7,501 bases of DNA from Candidatus Firestoneibacteriota bacterium (GTDB lineage Bacteria; Oederibacteriota; JAAXVQ01), in NCBI GenBank assembly GCA_013335425.1, contig JAAXVQ010000089.1:1-7501 (forward strand), in the 5' to 3' direction. Each line of letters starts with the position of its first letter. Positions within the stretch are counted from its first letter, which is position 1. This document shows, in pieces, positions 1 through 7,240 of this stretch. Below the pieces are notes generated by a model. That model was not told where the DNA came from. It saw only the letters and a program-made list of their open reading frames with translations, and ran no database searches. The position numbers and the translations under genes were made by a program.

Positions 1-483
1 CACGGGCGCCCCGTGCCCGAGGGGAAAATCGGGGAAGTCTGCGTGACGCCTTTCGGCGTTACGGGCATGCCGCTGCTGCGGTACCGTACCGGCGACTTTA
101 CGTTTCAGAACAACCAAGTATGCGCTTGCGGGCGCTCCACCCTGCGGCTGGGCCCGATCTTGGGCCGCCGGGGGCAAATGCTCAAGGTGCGGGGCACGAC
201 CGTGTTTCCCGCGGGCATCCACGAAATCGTGCAGGGCGAGACCGAGGTAAAGTCGCATGTGCTGGTCGTGGAGAGCGAGGACGAGCTTTCGGACAAGTTG
301 ATTCTGTTGCTGGAAACCGACCAGCCCCGCGCGGCCGAACGCGTGCGGGAACGGGTGCAAGCCGAGATTAAAACCGCGCCGGAGATCCGCCTGGTCACGG
401 CCGAAGAGATCACCCGCATCCAGACCGAAGGCGAGTACCGCAAGCGGCGGGTTTTCATCGATAGACGTTCGCAACCGCAATGA
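1..483 (+). CDS. PaaK-type AMP-forming acyl/aryl ligase, C-terminal part (5'-truncated)
   Basis: The reading frame is open from base 1 (HGRPVPEGKIGEV...) and ends at TGA 481-483, so the true start lies upstream and the GTG at 13 is an internal Val. The visible 160 residues match the C-terminal third of adenylate-forming enzymes of the phenylacetate-CoA ligase family. They show GMPLLRYRTGD (the ATP-binding A7-like motif), then CACGR, then LGRRGQMLKVRG leading into TTVFP (the A8-like hinge), a small alpha/beta C-terminal domain, and a basic tail EGEYRKRRVFIDRR that resembles the family ending carrying the A10-type lysine. The family activates a carboxylic acid as an acyl-AMP and passes it to CoA or a carrier protein. 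In aryl-polyene-type clusters a ligase is thought to load the aryl starter, and the neighbours suggest the same role here (inference). The substrate cannot be read because the pocket-forming N-terminal region is missing. It is 31 bases upstream of the next gene and probably co-transcribed. Confidence 0.88.
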   Translation, partial: HGRPVPEGKIGEVCVTPFGVTGMPLLRYRTGDFTFQNNQVCACGRSTLRLGPILGRRGQMLKVRGTTVFPAGIHEIVQGETEVKSHVLVVESEDELSDKLILLLETDQPRAAERVRERVQAEIKTAPEIRLVTAEEITRIQTEGEYRKRRVFIDRRSQPQ

Positions 484-514
484 CCCTGCCCGCAGTCTCC
501 GGCCCCGGACGTTC

Positions 515-1693
515 ATGACACCCGTTGCTGATGTTCCCCGGATTTGCCTGCTGATTCCGACTTATAATCATGCCGCATTTTTGCCCGAAGTGCTGGCGCG
601 CGCGCGGACCCTCGCTTGGCCCGTGATTGTGGTCGACGACGGTTCCACGGACGAAACCGCGGACCTGTTGGAAAAATTTCCGGAAATTCAGACCGTGCGC
701 TGGCGCAGGAACCGCGGTAAGGGTGCGGCTTTGGCCGCAGGGTTGTCCTTGGCCGCGAAGTTGGGGTTTGACTTGGCCGTGACTTTGGACGCGGACGGGC
801 AACATGCCCCGGCGGACGCTCCCCGGTTGGTGGCTGCCGCGGCCGGGCGGCTGGACACGCTGGTTATCGGCGCCCGCGAGGAAGGGCAGCAGCATGCGCC
901 CCGGCGCACGCGCTTCGGCCGTGCCTTCTCCAATTTTTGGATTTGGATAGAAACCGGTTTGAAAGTCTCGGACGCCCAAAGCGGGTATCGGGCATACCCC
1001 GTGGCCTTGGCCAACCGCGTGCGGGTCCGCAGCCGCCGCTACGGGTGGGAGACGGAGATGCTGGTGCGTCTGGCTTGGGGCGGTGTGCAGGTGGCCGAGG
1101 TGCCGGTTTCCATTTCCTACGCAGCCAAGCCCGCTTCGCACTTCCGCCCTTTTCAGGATTTTTTCTTAAACTCCTGTGTCAACGCCTACCTGGTCTGTAG
1201 GCGGCTCTGGCCGTGGCCCATTCCGGCGTTGGTGCGAGGTGAAAAAATCGTCTGGCCTCAGGGCTGGCCCGCGCGTCTGCGGATGGTTTGGGAAAAGTAC
1301 CTATGGCTGCCGGGACAAAGTCCGCTGCAGGCCGCGCTTTCTTTGGGTTTCGGCGCGTTTATGGGTGTTTTTCCGGTTTGGGGCCTGCAAATGCTTATTG
1401 CGGTTTTTATAGCGCAGCGACTGCACTTGAACGCAGCCTTGGTGATTTTGGCCGCCAATATTTCCCTTCCCCCCATGATTCCTTTCATTGTATATTCGGC
1501 GCTCGTGTTGGGGCGTTTTTTATCCAGCGGACAATGGGTTTGGTCCCTAGACTGGCATCACCTGACCCTGGCTTTGGCCCGGGCCCGGGCATGGGAATTT
1601 ATCCTCGGCTCCGTGGTTTTGGCCGTCGGCGTAGGGTTGTTGGTGGGCGCGGCCGGCTATTTGTTTTTAACGCTGTTTAAATCCGAAGCGTAA
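515..1693 (+). CDS. Family 2 glycosyltransferase fused to a DUF2062 membrane domain
   Basis: This 392-residue protein begins with a GT-A fold of the dolichyl-phosphate mannose synthase-like GT2 type. Visible motifs are LIPTYNH (residues 12-19), VVDDGSTD with the nucleotide-sugar-binding Asp pair at 41-42, NRGKGAAL (66-73), the metal-binding DADGQH (92-97), and an SGYRAYP-type acceptor segment near residue 155. From about residue 265 a DUF2062 domain follows (LPGQSPLQAALSLGFGAFMG, then FPVWGLQ and NISLPPMIPF), with several hydrophobic helices and a last one at about 361-388. The catalytic domain should sit on the cytoplasmic face of the inner membrane. The expected role is sugar transfer from a nucleotide sugar to a lipid or polyene acceptor; donor and acceptor are unknown. 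Glycosyltransferases are regular members of aryl polyene clusters. The ATG at 515 is the first start in frame after the previous gene and sits just ahead of the first beta strand. It has no clear Shine-Dalgarno, so coupling to the upstream gene is likely. Confidence 0.9.
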   Translation: MTPVADVPRICLLIPTYNHAAFLPEVLARARTLAWPVIVVDDGSTDETADLLEKFPEIQTVRWRRNRGKGAALAAGLSLAAKLGFDLAVTLDADGQHAPADAPRLVAAAAGRLDTLVIGAREEGQQHAPRRTRFGRAFSNFWIWIETGLKVSDAQSGYRAYPVALANRVRVRSRRYGWETEMLVRLAWGGVQVAEVPVSISYAAKPASHFRPFQDFFLNSCVNAYLVCRRLWPWPIPALVRGEKIVWPQGWPARLRMVWEKYLWLPGQSPLQAALSLGFGAFMGVFPVWGLQMLIAVFIAQRLHLNAALVILAANISLPPMIPFIVYSALVLGRFLSSGQWVWSLDWHHLTLALARARAWEFILGSVVLAVGVGLLVGAAGYLFLTLFKSEA

Positions 1694-1702
1694 ACCTTCG
1701 CA

Positions 1703-1724
1703 GCTTCTCCCTTCGGGGAAGAGC
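1703..1724 (+). other. Intercistronic RNA hairpin with UUCG tetraloop
   Basis: In the 49-base gap between the glycosyltransferase and the MMPL fusion gene, bases 1703-1711 pair with 1716-1724 around a TTCG loop (1712-1715). There is one C/A mismatch (1707/1720) and one T/G wobble (1706/1721). C(UUCG)G is an unusually stable tetraloop. No T-run follows, so it is a poor intrinsic terminator. It could protect a transcript end or set relative expression of the two genes (inference). It lies 10 bases before the ribosome binding site of the next gene. Confidence 0.5.
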
Positions 1725-1733
1725 GCTTACTTT

Positions 1734-1737
1734 GGAG
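1734..1737 (+). promoter_or_regulatory. Ribosome binding site fixing the GTG start at 1743
   Basis: GGAG is placed 5 bases before GTG 1743. This supports the non-ATG start, and the residues right after it (MKKITGIRLAIAALVLA) have the basic-then-hydrophobic character of an MMPL first membrane helix. Confidence 0.7.
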
Positions 1738-1742
1738 AACTC

Positions 1743-4700
1743 GTGAAAAAAATCACCGGCATTCGCCTGGCCATTGCAGCTTTAGTGCTGGCCATTATCG
1801 GCGGCGCAACGTTCAGTCTTTTACACGTGAATTGGCAGGAGGACCTGCTCGCGGATCTGCCCGGCAATACGCCGGAGCTGGCAGCCGCGCGCGCTTATCT
1901 TAAGTCTTTTGCCGGGCGGGAACCGCTGGCCGTGGATGTGGACGCGCAAGCATGCGCGCACCCCATGGCCGACGCGGCCGAGGCCGCGGACGATTTGGCG
2001 CAGCGGCTGATGGTCACGGGCTACTTCAAGCGCGTGGACACGGGTTTGTCCTTGGACTCGGGTCCGGCGCTTTGGGACAACTTGGCTTCGCACCTACCCG
2101 GGTTGCTGGACCCGGCCGATTATCCGGAAGTGCGCCGTCGTTTGCTGGGCGCCCGTGCGCGTTTGGAAGCCTTCCGGCAGCAGGCGCTGCATAACCCCTT
2201 TGCGGTCGGCCTTTCCGAACAGGTGGGGCGTGATCCTCTGGGTTTGACCGAATTGGTCTTGGCCAAGTTGCGCTGGTTTTCCACCCAAAACGTCACGCTC
2301 GAAGGCAGCCGGTTGGTTTCCCCGGACAAGCGGCACTTGCTCCTGCTGGCCTATCCGAAATTTCCCGCGTCGGACACGCGCCAAGGTGAAGCCATGCTGC
2401 GCGCCTGGGACCAAGCCGTGGCCGGCGCGGCCCGGACACGCGGCCCGGCCGGGCCTGTGTTCAACGCCATCGGCCCGCACCGGTCTTACGTAGACAATGC
2501 CCGCCAAATCAAACGGGACGTAAGCTTAAGCACGTCCGCCTCGTTGATTCTCATTATTACCATTGCCTTGTTCGCGCTCCGCCGTCCTTGGCAGACGCCT
2601 TTGCGTCTGTTGCCTTCTTTTATCGGTCTGGCCGCGGGGTTGACGGCCGTGGGATTTTTATACCAATCATTTTCACTGATCATCTGGGGCATGATCTCTT
2701 CGCTGTTGGGGATCACCGTGGATTACGGACTGCATGTGCTCATGGCCGTCCAACGCGCGCCCGCCGATCCCGTGGCGGCCGCGCGCACGGTGCGCTGGCC
2801 CGTCTGGATTTGCGCCCTGACCACGGCGAGTTCCTTTTTGGCGCTGTTTGTTACGCATTTTCCCGGGCAGTACCGCTTGGCTGTTTTCGGGTTTATCGGC
2901 GTGTTGATTTCCGGGGCCTTTGCCATCCACGCCCTGCCCTATTTGATCCCGGCGCATGCGGGGGAGGCCAAGCCGCCGCTGTGGAACCTGGACGCCTGGG
3001 CGTCGGGGATGGAAGCGTGGGGGCACCGGCACGCCGGTTGGGTGGCCTTCATATTATTGGCGCTGATCCTTTGGGCCGGTGCGGGTGTTTCCCGGCTGCA
3101 GTTTGAAGGGGACCCGGAATCGCTCAATGCGCTTTCGCCCCAGACGCGTCTGGCTGAAACCCGTTTTGCACAGGCGTTCGGTGATCCGACCAATCGGCTG
3201 TTAACCCTGCAGAAGGCGGCCGATCCCGAGGCGGCTTTGCTGCAGGCTGAAAAACTCGACGTTTGGCTGAAATCCGAGGCAGCGCGGAAATGGGTGCAAC
3301 CCACGGTGACCTTGGCGGAGGTCATCCCCAGCCGGGCTACGCAGGTGCGCCGCGCGGAGGCGTTTTACCGGGAGTTCGGCCCTCAGGGGCGGGACCTTGT
3401 CGCAGGCGTACGCCGCGCCGGAAGGGATTTGAAATTCCGCGAGAACGCGTTTGCGGCTTTTGTCCAAACCCTGGCCCATCCGGGCGAGATCCTGGTGCCC
3501 GAGGATTTTTTTCAAGCCGGTTTGGGAAACATGCTGACGGACCGCTGGATGAAAACTCCCGCCGGCATCATGGCCGCCACGCCCTTGAAGCCTCTGCCCG
3601 GCGTGGACCCGGCTGAGCTGCAGCGAACCATCACCGCGGCCGTGCCCGGAGTCACGTTTTTGGATAAGCGCGGGCTGGCCGGAAGCATTTTGAACGTCTT
3701 GCGCGCGGATTTGAAACCCGCCATCTTGTGGGCCGTGCTGCTGGTGGGTCTGGTGGTCTATTTGTCCAAAAAGCGCTTGGAGCTCACGTTCGCGGCCCTG
3801 CTGCCCTTGGGCGTGGCCCTGCTGTTGACTTTGGGCACCCTGGCCTGGCTGCACGTGAAGATCAACCTCATCAACCTGGCCGCGGCCCCAGCCCTGCTGG
3901 GCATCGGCGTGAATTACACCGTGTTCCGCATCGAGTGCGCCCTGGCCCAGTATAAAGGCACCCGCCTGCCGGCGGGTTCCATTTTGCTGACCGCCATTGA
4001 AACCATGGCCGGGTTCGGCGCATTGCTGCTGGCCGGGCATCCGGCCCTGCGTTCGGTGGGCGTGGCCCTGGTAGTCGGCGTGGCTTGGTCGCTGATCTGC
4101 GCGTTGTTGCTCGTGCCCATGATCATGAATTTGTTCTTAACGCGTGAAGCGGACGTGCCGCCGCGCTCTTTAAAAACGTTTCTGGGCGGTTTGCTCATTT
4201 ACGGTGCCCTGTTGTTTGCGGTGGTGTTCTACTTAACTGCCGTGCTGCCCGTACTCTGGGTGATGCGTTGGTTTAAGCGCGAAGCCACGGGGCATTTTTA
4301 TCTGCACGTGTGCTCCTACATCATCATGCACTATTTTCCTTACGGGCGGCGCCTCTACTACCAGTTTGATCCCCGACGCTTGGCATCACCCTGCATCTTA
4401 GTCGGCAATCACGAAGCGCAGGTGGACATTCTGCTGGTGCTTTCGCTTTCCGCCAACCTGCACGCCGTGGTCAAACCCTGGGTCTGGAACCACCCGATTC
4501 TGGGACCGATGGTCCGAGGCGCGGGTTTTTTACTCGCCACCGGAGAAAACGCCAGGCAGGTCTTGGACGAGTCGGCCGCTTATCTGCACGCGGGCAAATC
4601 CCTGGTGATTTATCCCGAGGGCAGCCGCGCCCGCGACGGCCTCATGCGCCGGTTCCACAAAGGCGCGTTTCAACTCTCGGTGGAAACCGGTTTTCCCATT

Positions 4701-5549
4701 CAGCCCGTGGCTCTGGTGAACACACGCACCTGCACGGCGGACAACACTTGGTTTATCGGCAATCACGCTTCCCTTATAACCTTGCTGGAACCCATGCGCC
4801 CGGAGGATTTTTCCGGAGAAGACCCGGCCACGCAGATGGCGCGCGAGGCCCGGCGGCGGATCGAAGCGGCCCGGCAGCGCTTGTGGCAAGAGACCTGCCC
4901 GGACTGGGTCGTGCGTCAGAGAATCCGGGAGCGGTATTTGTATCGGGACGCGTTGGCGGAAACTTACGTTTCCTGGAAATTGCGTCTGGATCCCGTATAT
5001 GCCGCGGTCGGGAAAAAGCTTCCCCTGCGCGCCCGGGTGATCGATTTGGGTTGCGGCCACGGGCTGATGAGCCATTGGGCCGCCATTACCGGCTATGAAC
5101 GCCCGGTGACGGGCATCGACGACGACCAACGCAAAATCGCCCTGGCCAAACAGACGCAGCATTACCAACGGCATCTGCGCTTCGAGTGCGCCGATATATT
5201 GGACTGGCAGGGCGAACCCGCGGAAGCCGTACTCATGCTGGATATCCTGCATTATTCCCGCCCCGAGGTGCAGGCGCGCATGCTGCAAAAAGGCACGGCG
5301 CTGCTGGCGCCCCAGGGACGGCTCTATGTGCGCGAAGGCGTGCAGGCCGCCGGGGCGTACAACGCCACTGCCGGCGGGGAAGTTTTTTCCACGGGCATCG
5401 GCTTCAACAAGAAACGGGATGGTCTCTTTTTTGCGGACCGTGCCGGTTGGGAAGCGCGCTTCCGCGCGGCCGGCTTGGAAATCGAGTCTGTGGAAATTTG
5501 CGGCCCGGGAAAATCCAACCATTTGTTTGTGCTCAAAGGGCAAACATAA
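1743..5549 (+). CDS. Trifunctional MMPL exporter / PlsC-type acyltransferase / SAM methyltransferase
   Basis: This 1268-residue protein has three parts. (a) Residues 1-800 are a full MMPL/RND transporter: helix 1 at about 7-27; a periplasmic loop to about 260; helices 2-6 at about 264-402, with the TM4 motif GITVDYGLH (D327-Y328); helix 7 at about 430-450; a second loop to about 658; then helices 8-12, with GIGVNYTVF (N724-Y725) in TM10. (b) After an extra hydrophobic segment (814-841) comes a PlsC-like acyltransferase with NHEAQVD (H890, D895; HX4D) and YPEGSR (957-962). (c) Residues about 1065-1266 form a class I SAM methyltransferase, with IDLGCGHG (1100-1107), acidic GIDDD (1126-1128) and MLDILHYS (from 1165). 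In E. coli-type aryl polyene clusters these three activities are separate genes (apeM, apeD and apeB types). The likely role is acylation and methylation of the product or its lipid anchor, coupled to export from the inner membrane (inference). The GTG start has a good ribosome binding site. No frameshift or internal stop is seen. Confidence 0.9.
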   Translation: MKKITGIRLAIAALVLAIIGGATFSLLHVNWQEDLLADLPGNTPELAAARAYLKSFAGREPLAVDVDAQACAHPMADAAEAADDLAQRLMVTGYFKRVDTGLSLDSGPALWDNLASHLPGLLDPADYPEVRRRLLGARARLEAFRQQALHNPFAVGLSEQVGRDPLGLTELVLAKLRWFSTQNVTLEGSRLVSPDKRHLLLLAYPKFPASDTRQGEAMLRAWDQAVAGAARTRGPAGPVFNAIGPHRSYVDNARQIKRDVSLSTSASLILIITIALFALRRPWQTPLRLLPSFIGLAAGLTAVGFLYQSFSLIIWGMISSLLGITVDYGLHVLMAVQRAPADPVAAARTVRWPVWICALTTASSFLALFVTHFPGQYRLAVFGFIGVLISGAFAIHALPYLIPAHAGEAKPPLWNLDAWASGMEAWGHRHAGWVAFILLALILWAGAGVSRLQFEGDPESLNALSPQTRLAETRFAQAFGDPTNRLLTLQKAADPEAALLQAEKLDVWLKSEAARKWVQPTVTLAEVIPSRATQVRRAEAFYREFGPQGRDLVAGVRRAGRDLKFRENAFAAFVQTLAHPGEILVPEDFFQAGLGNMLTDRWMKTPAGIMAATPLKPLPGVDPAELQRTITAAVPGVTFLDKRGLAGSILNVLRADLKPAILWAVLLVGLVVYLSKKRLELTFAALLPLGVALLLTLGTLAWLHVKINLINLAAAPALLGIGVNYTVFRIECALAQYKGTRLPAGSILLTAIETMAGFGALLLAGHPALRSVGVALVVGVAWSLICALLLVPMIMNLFLTREADVPPRSLKTFLGGLLIYGALLFAVVFYLTAVLPVLWVMRWFKREATGHFYLHVCSYIIMHYFPYGRRLYYQFDPRRLASPCILVGNHEAQVDILLVLSLSANLHAVVKPWVWNHPILGPMVRGAGFLLATGENARQVLDESAAYLHAGKSLVIYPEGSRARDGLMRRFHKGAFQLSVETGFPIQPVALVNTRTCTADNTWFIGNHASLITLLEPMRPEDFSGEDPATQMAREARRRIEAARQRLWQETCPDWVVRQRIRERYLYRDALAETYVSWKLRLDPVYAAVGKKLPLRARVIDLGCGHGLMSHWAAITGYERPVTGIDDDQRKIALAKQTQHYQRHLRFECADILDWQGEPAEAVLMLDILHYSRPEVQARMLQKGTALLAPQGRLYVREGVQAAGAYNATAGGEVFSTGIGFNKKRDGLFFADRAGWEARFRAAGLEIESVEICGPGKSNHLFVLKGQT

Positions 5550-5604
5550 AAGCAAAAAAACGGTGAAGCGTTTCTGGTCGTCTGTTGCTTGCCGCTTTTC
5601 CTCC

Positions 5605-5633
5605 TTGCTTTTTCTCTGAAAACCTTTTATACA
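5605..5633 (+). promoter_or_regulatory. Possible sigma70-like promoter ahead of the flavoprotein gene
   Basis: TTGCTT (5605-5610) is followed after 17 bases by TATACA (5628-5633), in an AT-richer patch than its surroundings within the 182-base gap. The matches to TTGACA and TATAAT are partial (3 of 6 and 4 of 6). If real, transcription would begin near 5640 and leave a structured leader of about 90 bases before the flavoprotein start. This is the only internal gap here large enough for a secondary promoter. Confidence 0.35.
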
Positions 5634-5649
5634 TAAGACCTTCTGCGTG

Positions 5650-5680
5650 CCGGTTGCCGGGGGATCCCGCTTAGGCGGGA
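5650..5680 (+). repeat. Two adjacent small GC-rich hairpins in the intergenic leader
   Basis: The first hairpin is CCGG (5650-5653) paired with CCGG (5657-5660) around TTG. The second is TCCCGC (5665-5670) paired with GCGGGA (5675-5680) around TTAG, a perfect 6-bp stem. Four bases separate them. No T-run follows either stem (GGGCGATTTGGG comes next), so they do not look like a normal intrinsic terminator. They could be a leader structure, a weak attenuator or a REP-like extragenic palindrome. Whether the unit recurs in the genome cannot be seen from one window. Confidence 0.4.
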
Positions 5681-5723
5681 GGGCGATTTGGGCACGAACG
5701 TTTTTCCACTCTGCTTAAACCTG

Positions 5724-5728
5724 AGAGG
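5724..5728 (+). promoter_or_regulatory. Shine-Dalgarno-like site for the flavoprotein gene
   Basis: AGAGG ends 3 bases before ATG 5732. The spacing is short but the sequence is purine-rich. The start is independently fixed because the FAD-binding beta strand (KVVVIGSGMAG) begins four residues after it. Confidence 0.5.
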
Positions 5729-5731
5729 TAT

Positions 5732-7240
5732 ATGGGTCAACCCAAGGTTGTGGTCATTGGTTCCGGCATGGCCGGACTTTACGCCGGGACTTACCTGGCC
5801 CGCGAGGGCATGGACGTGACTATCCTGGAAAAAGAACCCACGCCGGGCGGGTTGCTGGCCAGTTTTCACCGACGGGGTTCCTGGTTCGATACCGGCCTGC
5901 ACTACTTGGGTTCTTTGTCCCCGGGGCAGGCTCTGTGGCGGTATTTCCAGGCATTGGATCTTTTTCCTCTCTGTCAATTTGACGCAATGGATGACTGCGG
6001 GTTTGAGGAGTACCGCTTTCCCGGGTTTACCTTTGACGTACCCCAAGGCTGGGCGGCGTTTGTCCGGAGTTTGGAAACGACTTTTCCCTTGGAAAAAGAC
6101 GCCATCCGAACTTGCGCGAAAGATTGGCAGACCCTGGCCGGGCTTTTTCCGCTGTATAACCTCCAGGCGCAGCTCAAGCCGGGGCAGGAAGCTGAAATTT
6201 TGGCCGATCCGCTGGCGCTGCAGTCGTTGGCCGGCTATCTCCAGGAACGTTTCCGCGATCCGCGCCTGCGCGCGGTACTTTCCGCCAACAATCCGCTTTA
6301 CGGCATAGCGCCCGACGAATGTCCGCTTTATATCCATGCCCTGATCACGGACTCCTTTGTCAGCGGCGCCTGGCGGGTGCACGGACCCAGCCGGAACTTG
6401 GTGCAGGCCCTGGTGCAGCGTTTCCGCGAGGCCGGCGGGACCTTGCGCGTGAACGCGCGGGTGCGTCAGTTGGCTTCGGAAAACCAGCGTGTGCGCGCCG
6501 TGGTGCTGGACTCCGGGGAAGAGCTGGCCGCCGACTGGGTGATTTTTACCGCGCATCCCAAGGAAATGCTCGGCATGGTGGCGCCGCACGCTTTGCGCCC
6601 CATTTACCAGCAGCGGGTCAGCGGCCTGGAAGAGACCATCTCGGTTTTCGGGCTTTCTTTGACCCTGCGCGGCACTGGGGTGGCCACGCCCCGGCGAAAT
6701 TATTTCCTGCATCGGCACTGGGACACTTCGGAAGTTTATCATGCGTTTGCGGCCCATGACCCCTACGACCCGGACACGATTTTCGTTTCGCCCGTGGAAA
6801 CTTCACCCGGTTATGCCAAGACTATTTCCATCATGTGTCCCATGCCCTTTGCGTTCTGGGCCCCCTGGAAAGACACCACTCGCGGCAACCGGCCGGTGGC
6901 TTATCGCGAGGCCAAGGAAAAAATCGCCCTGGCGTTAATCCGACGATTGGAAGAACTTTGGCCCGGTGTCGGCACGCAGGTTGATTTTTGGGAAGGGGCG
7001 ACGCCCTTGACGTTTCGCGATTACACGGGTACCTGGGAAGGTTCCGCCTACGGCATCAAGAAAAGTTGCGGGCGTTTGCGCGAAGCCACGCTCTCGACGC
7101 GCACGCGTTTGGAAAATTTACTGCTGGCGGGTCAAAGCGTGGTGCTGCCCGGCATTGTGGGGGCGACCACGTCCGCGGCCGCGGCAGTGGGCAACATTGT
7201 CGGCTATGAAGCCTTGGTTAAAAAGTTGGCCCGGCTATGA
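5732..7240 (+). CDS. FAD-dependent oxidoreductase, phytoene desaturase / retinol saturase-like
   Basis: This 502-residue protein has the usual length for CrtI/RetSat-type amine-oxidase-fold flavoproteins. The N-terminus has the Rossmann fingerprint VVVIGSGMAG (GxGxxG at 10-15) ending in E33, which would bind the FAD ribose, then PGGLLAS (38-44) and WFDTGLHYLG (51-60), a signature of the phytoene desaturase/retinol saturase group. A middle FAD-binding segment is GPSRNLVQALVQRFREAGG. The C-terminal FAD motif is LLLAGQSVVLPGIVGATTSA (464 onward). Family members desaturate, saturate or isomerise conjugated chains. Next to a ketosynthase and a polyene-type exporter, the likely substrate is the growing or finished polyene acyl chain (inference); direction and regiochemistry are unknown. 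No signal peptide or membrane anchor is apparent. The stop overlaps the next start (ATGA at 7237-7240), indicating translational coupling. Carotenoid synthesis is less likely because no phytoene synthase gene is adjacent. Confidence 0.9.
   Translation: MGQPKVVVIGSGMAGLYAGTYLAREGMDVTILEKEPTPGGLLASFHRRGSWFDTGLHYLGSLSPGQALWRYFQALDLFPLCQFDAMDDCGFEEYRFPGFTFDVPQGWAAFVRSLETTFPLEKDAIRTCAKDWQTLAGLFPLYNLQAQLKPGQEAEILADPLALQSLAGYLQERFRDPRLRAVLSANNPLYGIAPDECPLYIHALITDSFVSGAWRVHGPSRNLVQALVQRFREAGGTLRVNARVRQLASENQRVRAVVLDSGEELAADWVIFTAHPKEMLGMVAPHALRPIYQQRVSGLEETISVFGLSLTLRGTGVATPRRNYFLHRHWDTSEVYHAFAAHDPYDPDTIFVSPVETSPGYAKTISIMCPMPFAFWAPWKDTTRGNRPVAYREAKEKIALALIRRLEELWPGVGTQVDFWEGATPLTFRDYTGTWEGSAYGIKKSCGRLREATLSTRTRLENLLLAGQSVVLPGIVGATTSAAAAVGNIVGYEALVKKLARL

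Noticed and set aside
13..483. GTG at 13 as a genuine start of a small 156-residue protein
   Set aside because: The frame is open upstream to base 1 with family-like residues, and the protein is clearly the C-terminal third of a larger ligase.
498..509. Small hairpin TCCG-GCCC-CGGA just before the glycosyltransferase start
   Set aside because: It is only a 4-bp stem in GC-rich sequence, too weak to claim a regulatory role.
1577..1590. Perfect 14-base palindrome GCCCGGGCCCGGGC
   Set aside because: It lies inside the glycosyltransferase gene and encodes alternating Ala-Arg codons of an amphipathic stretch; GC-rich codon use explains it.
2442..2455. Perfect 14-base palindrome GGCCCGGCCGGGCC
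   Set aside because: It lies within the first periplasmic loop coding region (RGPAGP). It is consistent with GC-rich coding sequence, with no sign of a site or repeat family.
3201..4040. Minus-strand open frame (279 codons) opposite the second MMPL half
   Set aside because: It has low-complexity Gln/Gly/His composition and lies against conserved transporter helices, so it is a shadow frame.
4530..5555. Long minus-strand open frame (341 codons) opposite the acyltransferase and methyltransferase domains
   Set aside because: The high-GC + strand gene has clear motifs in this region. The antisense translation has no recognisable domain and is rich in Gly, Pro, Gln and His, as expected for a shadow.
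5558..5573. Possible terminator AAACG-GTGAAG-CGTTT after the exporter fusion gene
   Set aside because: The stem is only 5 bp and AT-rich, and no T-run follows (CTGGTCG comes next), so it does not meet the standard for an intrinsic terminator.
5627..6757. Long minus-strand open frame (376 codons) opposite the flavoprotein
   Set aside because: It covers a well-supported FAD enzyme and has no family resemblance or membrane or signal features; it is explained by codon bias of the opposite strand.
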